16,403 nucleotides of DNA. Origin: Myxococcales bacterium. Its GTDB lineage: Bacteria > Myxococcota_A > Bradymonadia > UBA4248. The DNA is taken from the NCBI GenBank assembly GCA_004554395.1, contig SFMP01000205.1, positions 1 through 16,403 of the forward strand, written 5' to 3'. Made by a program: the position numbers and the translations under genes. Below the pieces are notes generated by a model that was not told the DNA's origin, did not search any database, and was given only the letters and a program-made list of their open reading frames with translations. Shown in pieces: positions 1-7,362 of the stretch. Numbering within the stretch: position 1 is the first letter of the stretch; each line of letters opens with the position of its first letter.

Positions 1-1332
1 CAAGTCAATGTTATAATTTCGCGCTTTCAATTCGTCGATAGTATATAATTTCGCTTTATCGAAGCCGTCGATGGTGATCTCCTCGCGGTTGTGCCACCAT
101 TGGATGGCGGGTGCGAAGTGTTCGAGCTTCATCGGCTTTGTCTTGGAAAAGTTTTTATATCCATTTGGCATGTCGAGCCGATAGAACCAGGTTTCGGAGG
201 TGGGTTGTGTGCGATCGAAAAACAATATATTCGTCGTAATCGACGTATATGGTGCAAAGACGCTATGTGGCAATCGGATGATGGTGTGTAGATTGAATTC
301 GGAAGTCAATTTTTCTTTGATGGCGACTTTGGCGTTATCGGTGCCGAACAAGAAGCCATCGGGCAAGATGATGGCGCATCGTCCTCGTTTTTTGAGTCGA
401 TACATGATGACCGACATGAAGAGGTCGGCCGTTTCGCTGCTGCGCAACTCGCATGGGAAGTTTTGTTTGACGCCATCTTTTTCGTTTCCGCCGTAGGGTG
501 GATTCATGAGAATGACGTCGAAACGGTCGGAGTCTTTGTAATCGCGGACGTTTTTTTCGAGCGAATTGCCGTGAATGATGCGCGGGTTGTCGATGTCGTG
601 GAGTAGCATATTGGTGGCGCAGAGCAAGAAGGGGAGAGCTTTTTTCTCGATGCCGTAGACCGAAGAGCTGTAGAGAGCGCGTTTTTCGACAGATTCTTGG
701 GCTTGTTCGTCGAGGACTTTGAGCGCCGAGGTGAGGAAACCGCCGGTACCGCAGGCGAAGTCGGCGATCGTTTCGCCGAGTTTTGGTTCGATCATCTCGA
801 CCATGAAATCGGTGACGGCGCGTGGTGTATAGAACTCGCCAGCATTTCCTGCGCTTTGCAAACTTTTCAATATGGTTTCGTATATTTCGCCGAGAGCGTG
901 TCGGTCGTCATATGTATTGAAATCGATTTCGTCGATGACGTTTATGACTTGTCGTAGCAATATGCCATCTTTCATATAATTGTTATTATCTTCGAAGGCG
1001 GTTCGGACGATTCGTTGGCTCATGGGCGTCGATTCGTCGATTTCGATCGATTTGAGTGTGGGGAACAGTTGGCCGTTGACGAAATTGAGCAGGGCATCAC
1101 CGGTGAGAGCTTTTCCGTCTTTTCGATCGACGGCCCAATGTCGCCATCGGAGGTGTTCGGGTATAATCGAGCGATAGCGGTCGTCGTAGATCTCCCAAGT
1201 TTCTTCTTTAGCGTCGTAGACTTTGAGGAAGAGGATCCAGACCATTTGTTCGATGCGCTGTGCGTCGCCGTTGATGCCGGCGTCGTTTCGCATGATATCT
1301 TGTAATCGTTTGACTAAGTTATTGAGGCTCAT
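1..1332 (-). CDS. hsdM: Type I restriction-modification DNA methyltransferase subunit HsdM (3' end outside window)
   Basis: This is an N6-adenine methyltransferase, the modification subunit of a type I restriction-modification complex; with HsdS it methylates the recognition site. Reading the minus strand gives 444 codons open to the left edge, so the C-terminus is missing; family members are usually about 480-520 residues. The N-terminal helical region (LVKRLQDIMRND, residues 5-16) leads into the methylase core. The S-adenosylmethionine motif FACGTGGF is at residues 192-199 and the catalytic motif NPPYG at 277-281; LGEIYE and GEFYTPRAV before the core are also typical. The ATG at 1330-1332 is preceded by AAAGGA seven bases upstream. 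It starts 27 bases after the hsdR stop, so the two genes are probably one transcript. hsdS is not in the window and should follow beyond position 1. Identification is by motif recognition and is very secure. Confidence 0.95.
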   Translation of the reverse strand, partial: MSLNNLVKRLQDIMRNDAGINGDAQRIEQMVWILFLKVYDAKEETWEIYDDRYRSIIPEHLRWRHWAVDRKDGKALTGDALLNFVNGQLFPTLKSIEIDESTPMSQRIVRTAFEDNNNYMKDGILLRQVINVIDEIDFNTYDDRHALGEIYETILKSLQSAGNAGEFYTPRAVTDFMVEMIEPKLGETIADFACGTGGFLTSALKVLDEQAQESVEKRALYSSSVYGIEKKALPFLLCATNMLLHDIDNPRIIHGNSLEKNVRDYKDSDRFDVILMNPPYGGNEKDGVKQNFPCELRSSETADLFMSVIMYRLKKRGRCAIILPDGFLFGTDNAKVAIKEKLTSEFNLHTIIRLPHSVFAPYTSITTNILFFDRTQPTSETWFYRLDMPNGYKNFSKTKPMKLEHFAPAIQWWHNREEITIDGFDKAKLYTIDELKARNYNIDL

Positions 1333-1359
1333 CGTCGATTCCTTTCGATGAATATGAGG

Positions 1360-3690
1360 TTATGCAGCTTTATAAATTTCTCTTTGTAGATTTCGCACGG
1401 CTTGTATGTATTGTTCGCGTCCGCCGAAGAGTTTGACGATATGCGCGGGGCTACCGATATTTCGGAAGGGGTCGAGGGAGAGGACTTCGATGCTGTCGAT
1501 AGTGGCGAGTCCTGCGTCGGAATATTTGTCGAGGAGGGCGGCGATGACCTCGCGCGCGGTGTCGGAGTATTGGTGAAGGTATCCGCGTTTTCGGACGTTG
1601 TTTGCGCGTTCGGCTTTTGTGAGAGGTTTTTTATCGTATGCGATATGGCAGATGAGGTCGAAATCGTCGATGTCGCGGAATCCGGCGGCTTCGCGCAGAG
1701 CGTCGAGCAAGACGCCGCGTTCTTGTAGCGAGTCGATAATCGCTTGTTTTTTGTCTTCAGCGTCCCATGCGTTGATGAAATCGTTGAGCGTAGCGTATTG
1801 GCCTAAGATGTTCTTTTTCGAGTAATCGGTGATGCTTTCGGTGGTGAGTTTTCCGTCTTTGTCGTAGAACTGTACGCGTTCGTTGAGGATGGAAACGTCG
1901 ATGCCGCGGACGCGATATTTTCGCGGTTTTTCGCCTTCTTCGTCGTCGGTGGGCTTTGTTGTTTTGTTTTTTGGCGTATAGGAGGCATCGACGGGGGCAT
2001 CGGGGTCGGGTGATGCGTCGATGACGGAGATCGGATCGCCGTCGAAATTGGGGTCGGCAAAGAGCCTGCAGGCGTTTCGAAGGTCGAGGATGGTGAAGAA
2101 TTCTTTGCCGTAGTCGGGGCGCAATCGCGTGCCGCGCCCGATGATTTGTTTGAATTCGATCATCGAACCGATGTTGGTATCGAGGACAATGACTTTACAC
2201 GTTTTGCAATCGACGCCAGTCGTGAGCAGTTTCGACGTGGTGACGATGACGGGATAGGTCGAATCGACGGCGGTGAAATTGTCGAGTTGGCTTTTCCCTT
2301 CGGGGTTGTCGCCCGTAATGCGCATGACGTATTTGGGGTTTTGTGTGACGAGGTCGCTGTTTTCGTTGACGAGAGCTTGTCGCATTCGTTCTGCGTGGTC
2401 GATGTCGACGCAAAAGACGATAGTCTTTGCAAATCGATCGTCGGTATCTTTCAAAAAGCGTGTGATTCGTTTTGCGACGAGTGCAGTTCGTTCGTCGATG
2501 ATGATATTTCGGTCGAAATCTTTAGAATTGTATTCGCGATCTTCGATTTCGTAGCCATCGACATCGCGTTGCCCAGAGGTGGGTCGCCATCCTTCGAGAT
2601 CGCAATTTATCCCGATGCGAATGACTTTATAGGGTGCCAAATAGCCGTCTTCGATGCCCTGTTTGAGGCTATATGTGTAGATCGGTTCTCCGAAGTACGA
2701 GAGATTCGAGACGTCGTGAGTTTCTTTAGGCGTGGCGGTCATGCCGATTTGCGTAGCCGACGAGAAGTAATCGAGAATTTTTCGCCATCGCGAGTCTTCA
2801 CGAGCGCTGCCGCGGTGGCATTCGTCGACGATGATGAGGTCGAAAAAGTCTGGACTGAAGGCGCGATATGGCTCGTTGCCTTCGTCTTCGTCTTGATCTT
2901 GCCCCGAGAGTTGGTGATAGAGCGAGAGGAAGATTTCGTAGGAGCTATCGAGGGTTCTATTTTCGACTTTCGTCATGACTTTCGAAAAAGCCTTAAAATC
3001 GCCGCTCATCGTTTGATCGACGAGGTAATTTCGGTCGACGAGGAATAAGATTCGCTTTTTGAGCCCCGTGATCCAAAGCCGATAGATGATTTGAAACGCC
3101 GTAAACGTCTTGCCGGTGCCCGTAGCCATGACGATGAGGAGACGGTTTTGACCGCGAGCGATGGCATCGACGGTGCGGTTAATGGCATTGCGTTGGTAAT
3201 AGCGCGGTGTCGTGGGTTCGTTGGGCTCATAGAAGTAGGGCGTCGTAATGATGCGTTCGATGGCAGGTGTTACTTTTTTAGCTGCTATATATCGGTTCCA
3301 AAGTGCCTCGGGCGACGGGAATTCGTCTAACGACAACTCGCGTTCGACGCCCGTCGTCATGTCGTGTTCGAGAAAACCCGTTCCATTTGAGCTATAGGCA
3401 AAGGGGACGTCGAGCATTTGAGCATATTCTATCGCCTGTTGCATGCCCGTTCCGAGCGAGTATTTTTTGTCTTTTGCCTCGACGATGGCCAAAGGCAAAT
3501 CTTTCTGGTGGAATAGCAAGTAGTCGGCGTATTTGCGAGCGCCGCGGGCTGTGGTGTTTCCGCGCACGATGATGCGACCGGCGTTAATCGCAAATTCCAT
3601 TTTAATAAAGCCTTTTTTCGCATTGGCGTTCCATCCTGCACGATTGATTGCCGGCGTAATCGATTCCAATTTGACGTCTTCTTCGCTCAT
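1360..3690 (-). CDS. hsdR: Type I restriction endonuclease subunit HsdR
   Basis: This is the motor and nuclease subunit of the type I restriction enzyme; it translocates DNA using ATP and cuts it. The 776-residue protein has an N-terminal PD-(D/E)xK nuclease region (D56, then E71-A-K73). A superfamily 2 helicase core follows: ATGTGKT at 189-195, DECH at 289-292, TATP at 318-321, and motif VI QIIGRGTRLRP at 515-525. The C-terminal part resembles the EcoEI-type HsdR tail. The frame opens further upstream, to 3747, but the ATG at 3688-3690 has a GGAG eight bases ahead, and the protein then begins MSEEDVKLES, so that start is chosen. All key residues seen are intact, so the gene looks functional. 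The gene order hsdR-hsdM, with hsdS presumably last, is common for this subtype. Confidence 0.94.
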   Translation of the reverse strand: MSEEDVKLESITPAINRAGWNANAKKGFIKMEFAINAGRIIVRGNTTARGARKYADYLLFHQKDLPLAIVEAKDKKYSLGTGMQQAIEYAQMLDVPFAYSSNGTGFLEHDMTTGVERELSLDEFPSPEALWNRYIAAKKVTPAIERIITTPYFYEPNEPTTPRYYQRNAINRTVDAIARGQNRLLIVMATGTGKTFTAFQIIYRLWITGLKKRILFLVDRNYLVDQTMSGDFKAFSKVMTKVENRTLDSSYEIFLSLYHQLSGQDQDEDEGNEPYRAFSPDFFDLIIVDECHRGSAREDSRWRKILDYFSSATQIGMTATPKETHDVSNLSYFGEPIYTYSLKQGIEDGYLAPYKVIRIGINCDLEGWRPTSGQRDVDGYEIEDREYNSKDFDRNIIIDERTALVAKRITRFLKDTDDRFAKTIVFCVDIDHAERMRQALVNENSDLVTQNPKYVMRITGDNPEGKSQLDNFTAVDSTYPVIVTTSKLLTTGVDCKTCKVIVLDTNIGSMIEFKQIIGRGTRLRPDYGKEFFTILDLRNACRLFADPNFDGDPISVIDASPDPDAPVDASYTPKNKTTKPTDDEEGEKPRKYRVRGIDVSILNERVQFYDKDGKLTTESITDYSKKNILGQYATLNDFINAWDAEDKKQAIIDSLQERGVLLDALREAAGFRDIDDFDLICHIAYDKKPLTKAERANNVRKRGYLHQYSDTAREVIAALLDKYSDAGLATIDSIEVLSLDPFRNIGSPAHIVKLFGGREQYIQAVRNLQREIYKAA

Positions 3691-3721
3691 CGATAATGCT
3701 CCATAGAAAAACATTGATAGA

Positions 3722-3738
3722 GGCGAGCTAAGCTCGCC
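3722..3738. promoter_or_regulatory. Palindrome over the likely hsdR transcription start (possible operator)
   Basis: The sequence GGCGAGCT-A-AGCTCGCC is a perfect inverted repeat with 8-base arms around one base. It lies just downstream of the candidate -10 element and spans the predicted start of transcription. It could bind a repressor or form a hairpin in the hsdR leader. A weaker inverted repeat (ATCGA-GT-TCGAT) lies at 3755-3766, just upstream of the -10. Both are seen in the sequence; the regulatory role is inferred. Confidence 0.4.
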
Positions 3739-3742
3739 GTAT

Positions 3743-3751
3743 ATCATAGCA
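3743..3751 (-). promoter_or_regulatory. Candidate extended -10 promoter of hsdRM
   Basis: On the minus strand this reads TGC followed by TATGAT, which matches an extended -10 element (TGn plus a near-consensus hexamer). No good -35 hexamer is visible at the usual spacing, as expected for extended -10 promoters. Transcription would start near 3736, about 45 bases before the hsdR ATG. Confidence 0.45.
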
Positions 3752-3825
3752 CGAATCGAGTTCGATATATAAACGAAATGGCATATTTTTCATCACATTT
3801 TGTTCAGCAGTGTATGGGGCGGAGC

Positions 3826-3835
3826 GGGGGGGGGG
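3826..3835. repeat. G10 homopolymer tract between the SDR-like gene and hsdR
   Basis: Ten consecutive G lie in the noncoding gap, seven bases past the end of the SDR-like gene and about 75 bases upstream of the hsdR -10 element. It is the longest homopolymer in the window. Such tracts slip readily during replication. No rho-independent terminator was recognised in this gap. Confidence 0.6.
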
Positions 3836-3842
3836 CGGTGGG

Positions 3843-5222
3843 CTAGCCATACTCTTCGACGAAGAGGCCGAAGGCGTGGATGACGCGAGCGAAAAGCGAG
3901 CACAATAGGCGGTTGTCGGAGGGGGTATGGCAAGCGACGAGTAGGGTTCCGGCGTCGCTGGCGTTGACTGGGAGCATTGCCAAACCGATGGTAAACAGGG
4001 GACTATGCGTATAGGGTCGATGGACGATGAGTCGATTGAAAAAGGGCGCATCGGCTTTTTGTTCGATTTCGCAGAGCGTGATGCGAGATATTTTGCACAG
4101 GAGGAGGTCGCCGCTGGCTTTTTCGATATTGAGCGATTTTTTGAAATACGACGGCAGCCAATGCATGAGCAATTGCGTCGTGTCGTAGAGCGATCGTTTT
4201 GGAGCGTTTGCGATGCGCCGCACGATAAATGCGCTGGCGTCGTGGTGGCGCAGTGGTTCGACGTCGAGTAGCAAACGAACGGGGATGGCGCGTTCGTCGA
4301 CGATATCTTCGGCGCGTTGCGTCGCCCACGACGAGCATTCGGCGTGTCGATCGTCGTAGGGGATGGGTACGGCATCGTCGATGGCGTGGAATTTGCGAGT
4401 TTCGGCGAAGAACTGGGCGCGTCGCCGTGCCGTTGGCGAAGCCAAACAGCGCATTCGCGTGGCGATCATGTGTTTATCGTGCAAACCGCGCCGCACAGCG
4501 GCGAGCAATTCTGCATACGAGACGACGCCATCGCCGACGAGGTTTGTTTGTCGCCTTTTGGCGATATCGCGGCGCGATGATTGGAGAGCGTCGGCGATGG
4601 CTTTGCTCATCGAGCCTTTGTCGACGGGGCGTGCGACGTTGAGCCACGACATATCGCGCGACATATCGGGTGCGGAGTGGCGCGTGGCGTATTCGACAAA
4701 CGCCATGAATAATGCGTCGTCTTCTGATATTTCGATCGAAGAGCGAATGATATGCAGATTATCGACCGAAGTATTGAATATATTGTATAATTTGCGCCAG
4801 TGGTCGTAGACCGCGCCAAGCGGTCGGGCGTCGGTGGGGAATATGCGCGTAGCGAAGATGAGTGGGATCGAGGCATGGAGCGCACTGGCTTGGAATTGCA
4901 GAGCACGCGCCAATTGGAAGGCGCGCCATAATTCGATATCGTAGACGGAACCTGGCACGGCAGTAGCGTCGTCGCGAGGTGTCAGAGCAAACCATACGAC
5001 GGCATCGTATTGCGCGATGGCTTTGTCGAACGAGACGTTATCGGCGGGGTTTGCTTCGAAGCAGGCGACGTCGTCGAGGGCTTTGATGGCGCCCGAGGCG
5101 AGCAATGCAAATTTGTATTGCGAGTCATCGTCGCCTTGGGTGGCATGCTTGCGAAGGTGTTGGATGAAATGCGCCATTTGCGCATCGAATGTGCCTGCGA
5201 GTAGTATGCGTTTCGTCGTCAT
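3843..5222 (-). CDS. YbjT-like atypical short-chain dehydrogenase/NAD(P)-binding protein, degenerate
   Basis: The 459-residue protein has the layout of atypical SDR proteins of the YbjT type. It has an N-terminal Rossmann-like fold (RILLAGTFDAQMAHFIQHL, residues 5-23), a VVWFAL strand near 75-80, and a segment at about 226-247 resembling the sugar-epimerase-like 'GPEVLSYxEML' region (NLVGDGVVSYAELL). A C-terminal domain from about 320 resembles the DUF2867-type tail of YbjT relatives. The usual glycine-rich GxxGxxG dinucleotide motif is not intact: after G10 the expected glycines are replaced by D and M. The catalytic Tyr-Lys pair is also not evident. NAD(P) binding is therefore doubtful and the role unknown. 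The ATG directly follows the stop of the upstream membrane-protein gene (TAG|ATG) and uses a GAGG at 5230-5233 inside that gene, so translation is probably coupled. Fold assignment is moderate; function is not assigned. Confidence 0.6.
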   Translation of the reverse strand: MTTKRILLAGTFDAQMAHFIQHLRKHATQGDDDSQYKFALLASGAIKALDDVACFEANPADNVSFDKAIAQYDAVVWFALTPRDDATAVPGSVYDIELWRAFQLARALQFQASALHASIPLIFATRIFPTDARPLGAVYDHWRKLYNIFNTSVDNLHIIRSSIEISEDDALFMAFVEYATRHSAPDMSRDMSWLNVARPVDKGSMSKAIADALQSSRRDIAKRRQTNLVGDGVVSYAELLAAVRRGLHDKHMIATRMRCLASPTARRRAQFFAETRKFHAIDDAVPIPYDDRHAECSSWATQRAEDIVDERAIPVRLLLDVEPLRHHDASAFIVRRIANAPKRSLYDTTQLLMHWLPSYFKKSLNIEKASGDLLLCKISRITLCEIEQKADAPFFNRLIVHRPYTHSPLFTIGLAMLPVNASDAGTLLVACHTPSDNRLLCSLFARVIHAFGLFVEEYG

Positions 5223-6194
5223 CTATGTACCTCGAATATATAATTCTTCCAACTTCCGTTTTGACTTTTTGTTTGCTTTTTTGGAAGATTTTAATTGTTT
5301 TTCGAAGGTCGTTTTCATTCCCTTATAGGCATAATAATCGTCGGGTGATGACATGAGTTTCAATAATTGAGACTCATATTTTTCAAATTCACTCGGTTCA
5401 ATTTCGGTTAATTGTATATATAATTTACCGAATTGTTCAGACGCCGTTTTATAATCGACGATATCGTCTGATGGAGCGACGTCGATTGTGTCATGAATTT
5501 TTTCCCCGAACGCGGCGGCAATTTCATTGATTTCCTTAAGGTTTTCTGGCGTCAATGAGAGATCGAGCAAGCGCGATATGAGATATTCGTAGTAGCTTTT
5601 ATCGAACGCCGGTTTATCTTGTAATATTTTTGCCATTTTGAGCAATTCCGAATAAAAATGTTCTTTTTCGGTTTTTTCGGCTTGTTCCGCAATTTTGGCT
5701 TGCTCAGCCTTTTTGATTCGCTCAGCCATTTCGGCTTCGCGCATTTTTTGGTCAAATTGTTCTTGCGCTTCTTGCATCGCCTTCTCCATGGCTTCTCTAA
5801 TGACTTCTTCGTCGGATGGCGATGATGAAAACGAGAAAGAACTGCGCAGGACAGAATCATAGATAACGAATCCAAAGATGCTGAAAAAGACGACGACAAA
5901 GACGATGGCTTGAATGCGTCTTGCCGCTTTCGCCGCAGAATCTACGGCTTTTGGATCTATCGATAGAGCCTTTTGGAGAGCGTTGACGGGGGGGGGATCG
6001 TCTTCGTCGTCGTAGCCCGAATTTCGACGAGAAGAATACTTCTGATCATCGTCGCGATCGTATCTATCGTCGCGAGCGTATCTATCGTCGTTGTCATAGC
6101 TGCCATACGAATGTTTGCGGTGACTGTCGTATGTGGGATCGTCGGTATGATCATCGTTGACGAGTTCGAATCCATCGTCTTTGTACTGTGCCAT
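5223..6194 (-). CDS. Single-pass membrane protein with acidic tail and coiled coil, function unknown
   Basis: I do not recognise this 323-residue protein as a known family. Residues 1-66 are disordered-looking and rich in Asp, Tyr and Arg, with a short internal repeat (DDRYARDDRYDRDDD, 36-50). A proline run at 67-69 is encoded by nine consecutive C. A strong hydrophobic segment at about 94-113 is the only predicted membrane span. After it come a charged helical stretch (about 128-190) rich in Glu, Lys and Ala that looks like a coiled coil, a helical domain (about 195-290) and a basic tail ending near 316. The flank charges suggest the N-terminus is cytoplasmic. The ATG has AAAGGA eight bases upstream. 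It sits between the DnaC-like ATPase gene and the SDR-like gene and is immediately adjacent to the latter, suggesting joint expression. Confidence 0.8.
   Translation of the reverse strand: MAQYKDDGFELVNDDHTDDPTYDSHRKHSYGSYDNDDRYARDDRYDRDDDQKYSSRRNSGYDDEDDPPPVNALQKALSIDPKAVDSAAKAARRIQAIVFVVVFFSIFGFVIYDSVLRSSFSFSSSPSDEEVIREAMEKAMQEAQEQFDQKMREAEMAERIKKAEQAKIAEQAEKTEKEHFYSELLKMAKILQDKPAFDKSYYEYLISRLLDLSLTPENLKEINEIAAAFGEKIHDTIDVAPSDDIVDYKTASEQFGKLYIQLTEIEPSEFEKYESQLLKLMSSPDDYYAYKGMKTTFEKQLKSSKKANKKSKRKLEELYIRGT
5988..5996 (-). repeat. C9 tract inside the membrane-protein gene
   Basis: Nine consecutive G on the plus strand encode Pro-Pro-Pro (67-69) of the membrane protein. Loss of one base would shift translation into a frame that stops at 5957-5959, giving about 78 residues without the membrane span. 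This makes it a candidate slippage site; whether its length varies cannot be seen here. Confidence 0.5.
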
Positions 6195-6297
6195 GTTTAT
6201 CGTCCTTTGTGTGTTTGAAAAGTAAATCTATATGCGAAACGGCGACGCCGATGCGTGTCATGTCAAAGTATATAAACGCTGTCGCCAATGAATCATT
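6195..6297 (-). other. Intergenic gap between DnaC-like gene and membrane-protein gene
   Basis: This gap of about 100 bases contains a perfect 11-base palindrome (CGGCG-A-CGCCG at 6240-6250) and a TTGACA on the minus strand (6261-6266). No -10 hexamer lies at the right distance from that TTGACA, so no promoter is called. Confidence 0.3.
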
Positions 6298-7287
6298 TCA
6301 TCCGACGCTTCGGCGCGAATCGGGTGCATGGATAAACGTCGGCTTCGCCATTGCCATAATTCGCGAAGCCGTTCGCTCACTGACGCGATCTTCGAGGTGC
6401 TCTCGATCCATCAATTTGCGCACCCATGTTTCAAATTCTTCAACATTTCGGAATTCGACTTCGTCTTTTGACTTGCGCTTATTTTCTTCGCGCCATCGCT
6501 TGGCGGCGAATTTTCTCCATTTTTCCGACTCCAATGGCGAATTCGAAGCAGGATTGTAGCCATTTTTGCAATAAACTTGATATCCACTCGTCGCCCTATC
6601 GCAATAATTGCTCGCAAAAAACGTCGTCAAATCGGGATTGTCGTATCGGCGATTGACGATTTCATCGATCGTGCGTAGCTCAAAATCATTGGGCGTTCCT
6701 CGTCCTTTGCCCAACTCATCTAAGAACAATACTGGGATGGTAAACAATGGACGCAATATATCGATCTCCGATGCATTTGTTCCATTAATGCTATACGCCG
6801 CGCGAATGTCGCTGATGAGCATTGAAAAATCAGCATAAAGGCAGGGTATACCCAATTCCAACGTCAAATAGCGAATACCGGCACATAAGAGATGCGTTTT
6901 TCCGGTGCCGGGTCCACCTTCGAATAGGCGCCCAATGTCTTTGCGCTTGAAATTTCGTATTTCCTCGATGTACTGCGTCACCCACATTCCGCCATCGATA
7001 CATCTCGAAACGTCGAAGGTCTCAAAACTGGCTGTCATAAACCGCGCCGGCACTCGCGCCTGATTAAACAACGCAATGCGATCGAGAGCATACGCCCCAG
7101 GGCAGGGCGTGATGACGCGATACCCTTGGGGATTCGTTCGCTCGATAAATTGCAAGCCACCACATACTGGGCAATTGCGCACGGCAGAGTCGTCCCATTT
7201 CGCCACGATCTGCGCAAAGCCGCCAGAATTCACCGTATCTTCTTCGATCTGCGCACGCAGAACGCATTTTTCTAAGTCTATCGTCAT
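6298..7287 (-). CDS. DnaC/DnaI-like AAA+ ATPase (putative replicative helicase loader)
   Basis: The 329-residue protein carries a AAA+ core of the DnaC/DnaI/IstB kind, which loads ring helicases onto DNA or assists transposases. It has Walker A GGPGTGKT at 124-131, Walker B VLFLDELG at 186-193 (D190, E191), a sensor-1 stretch TTFFASNY at 221-228, and a C-terminal segment RVSERTASRIM resembling the arginine-bearing end of DnaC-like proteins. The N-terminal domain has CPVC (39-42) and a further Cys at 62, reminiscent of the zinc-binding N-domain of DnaI, although a complete metal site is not evident. About 60 residues rich in Lys and Arg separate sensor 1 from the terminal segment. The ATG at 7285-7287 is preceded by an A-rich leader without a clear Shine-Dalgarno; a TTG at 7341 is the alternative start. 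No istA-type transposase or dnaB lies in the window, so a helicase-loader role is inferred from fold only. Confidence 0.75.
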   Translation of the reverse strand: MTIDLEKCVLRAQIEEDTVNSGGFAQIVAKWDDSAVRNCPVCGGLQFIERTNPQGYRVITPCPGAYALDRIALFNQARVPARFMTASFETFDVSRCIDGGMWVTQYIEEIRNFKRKDIGRLFEGGPGTGKTHLLCAGIRYLTLELGIPCLYADFSMLISDIRAAYSINGTNASEIDILRPLFTIPVLFLDELGKGRGTPNDFELRTIDEIVNRRYDNPDLTTFFASNYCDRATSGYQVYCKNGYNPASNSPLESEKWRKFAAKRWREENKRKSKDEVEFRNVEEFETWVRKLMDREHLEDRVSERTASRIMAMAKPTFIHAPDSRRSVG

Positions 7288-7320
7288 TTTTGTTTTTTTT
7301 GTTTTTGTGGGGGAACTCGT

Positions 7321-7335
7321 CGTGGCAATGCCACG
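7321..7335. repeat. Perfect 15-base palindrome between lipoprotein and DnaC-like genes
   Basis: CGTGGCA-A-TGCCACG has 7-base arms around one base. It lies in the 75-base gap after the lipoprotein stop. No T-run follows it on the minus strand, so it does not look like a terminator; it could be an operator or an RNA hairpin. Confidence 0.4.
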
Positions 7336-7362
7336 GCACAATTGCGATGGTCCGAGGCGAAT

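Noticed and set aside
2146..3048. 300-codon open frame on the plus strand
   Set aside because: It lies entirely opposite the hsdR helicase core, which has all its motifs; it is a shadow caused by the TCG/CGA-rich codon use.
3728..4375. 215-codon Ser/Pro-rich frame on the minus strand
   Set aside because: It overlaps the SDR-like gene in another frame and crosses the G10 tract; its composition is typical of a shadow frame.
6261..6266. TTGACA -35 element on the minus strand
   Set aside because: The nearest TATAGA-like -10 is 28 bases away, too far for a standard promoter.
6298..7287. IS21 helper protein IstB
   Set aside because: No istA gene, inverted terminal repeats or other insertion-sequence signs flank it; a remote loader relationship fits better.
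7288..7341. TTG start for the DnaC-like gene adding 18 residues
   Set aside because: The added peptide crosses a palindrome and is low in complexity, and the ATG at 7287 gives a natural N-terminus; neither start has a strong Shine-Dalgarno, so this stays open but less likely.
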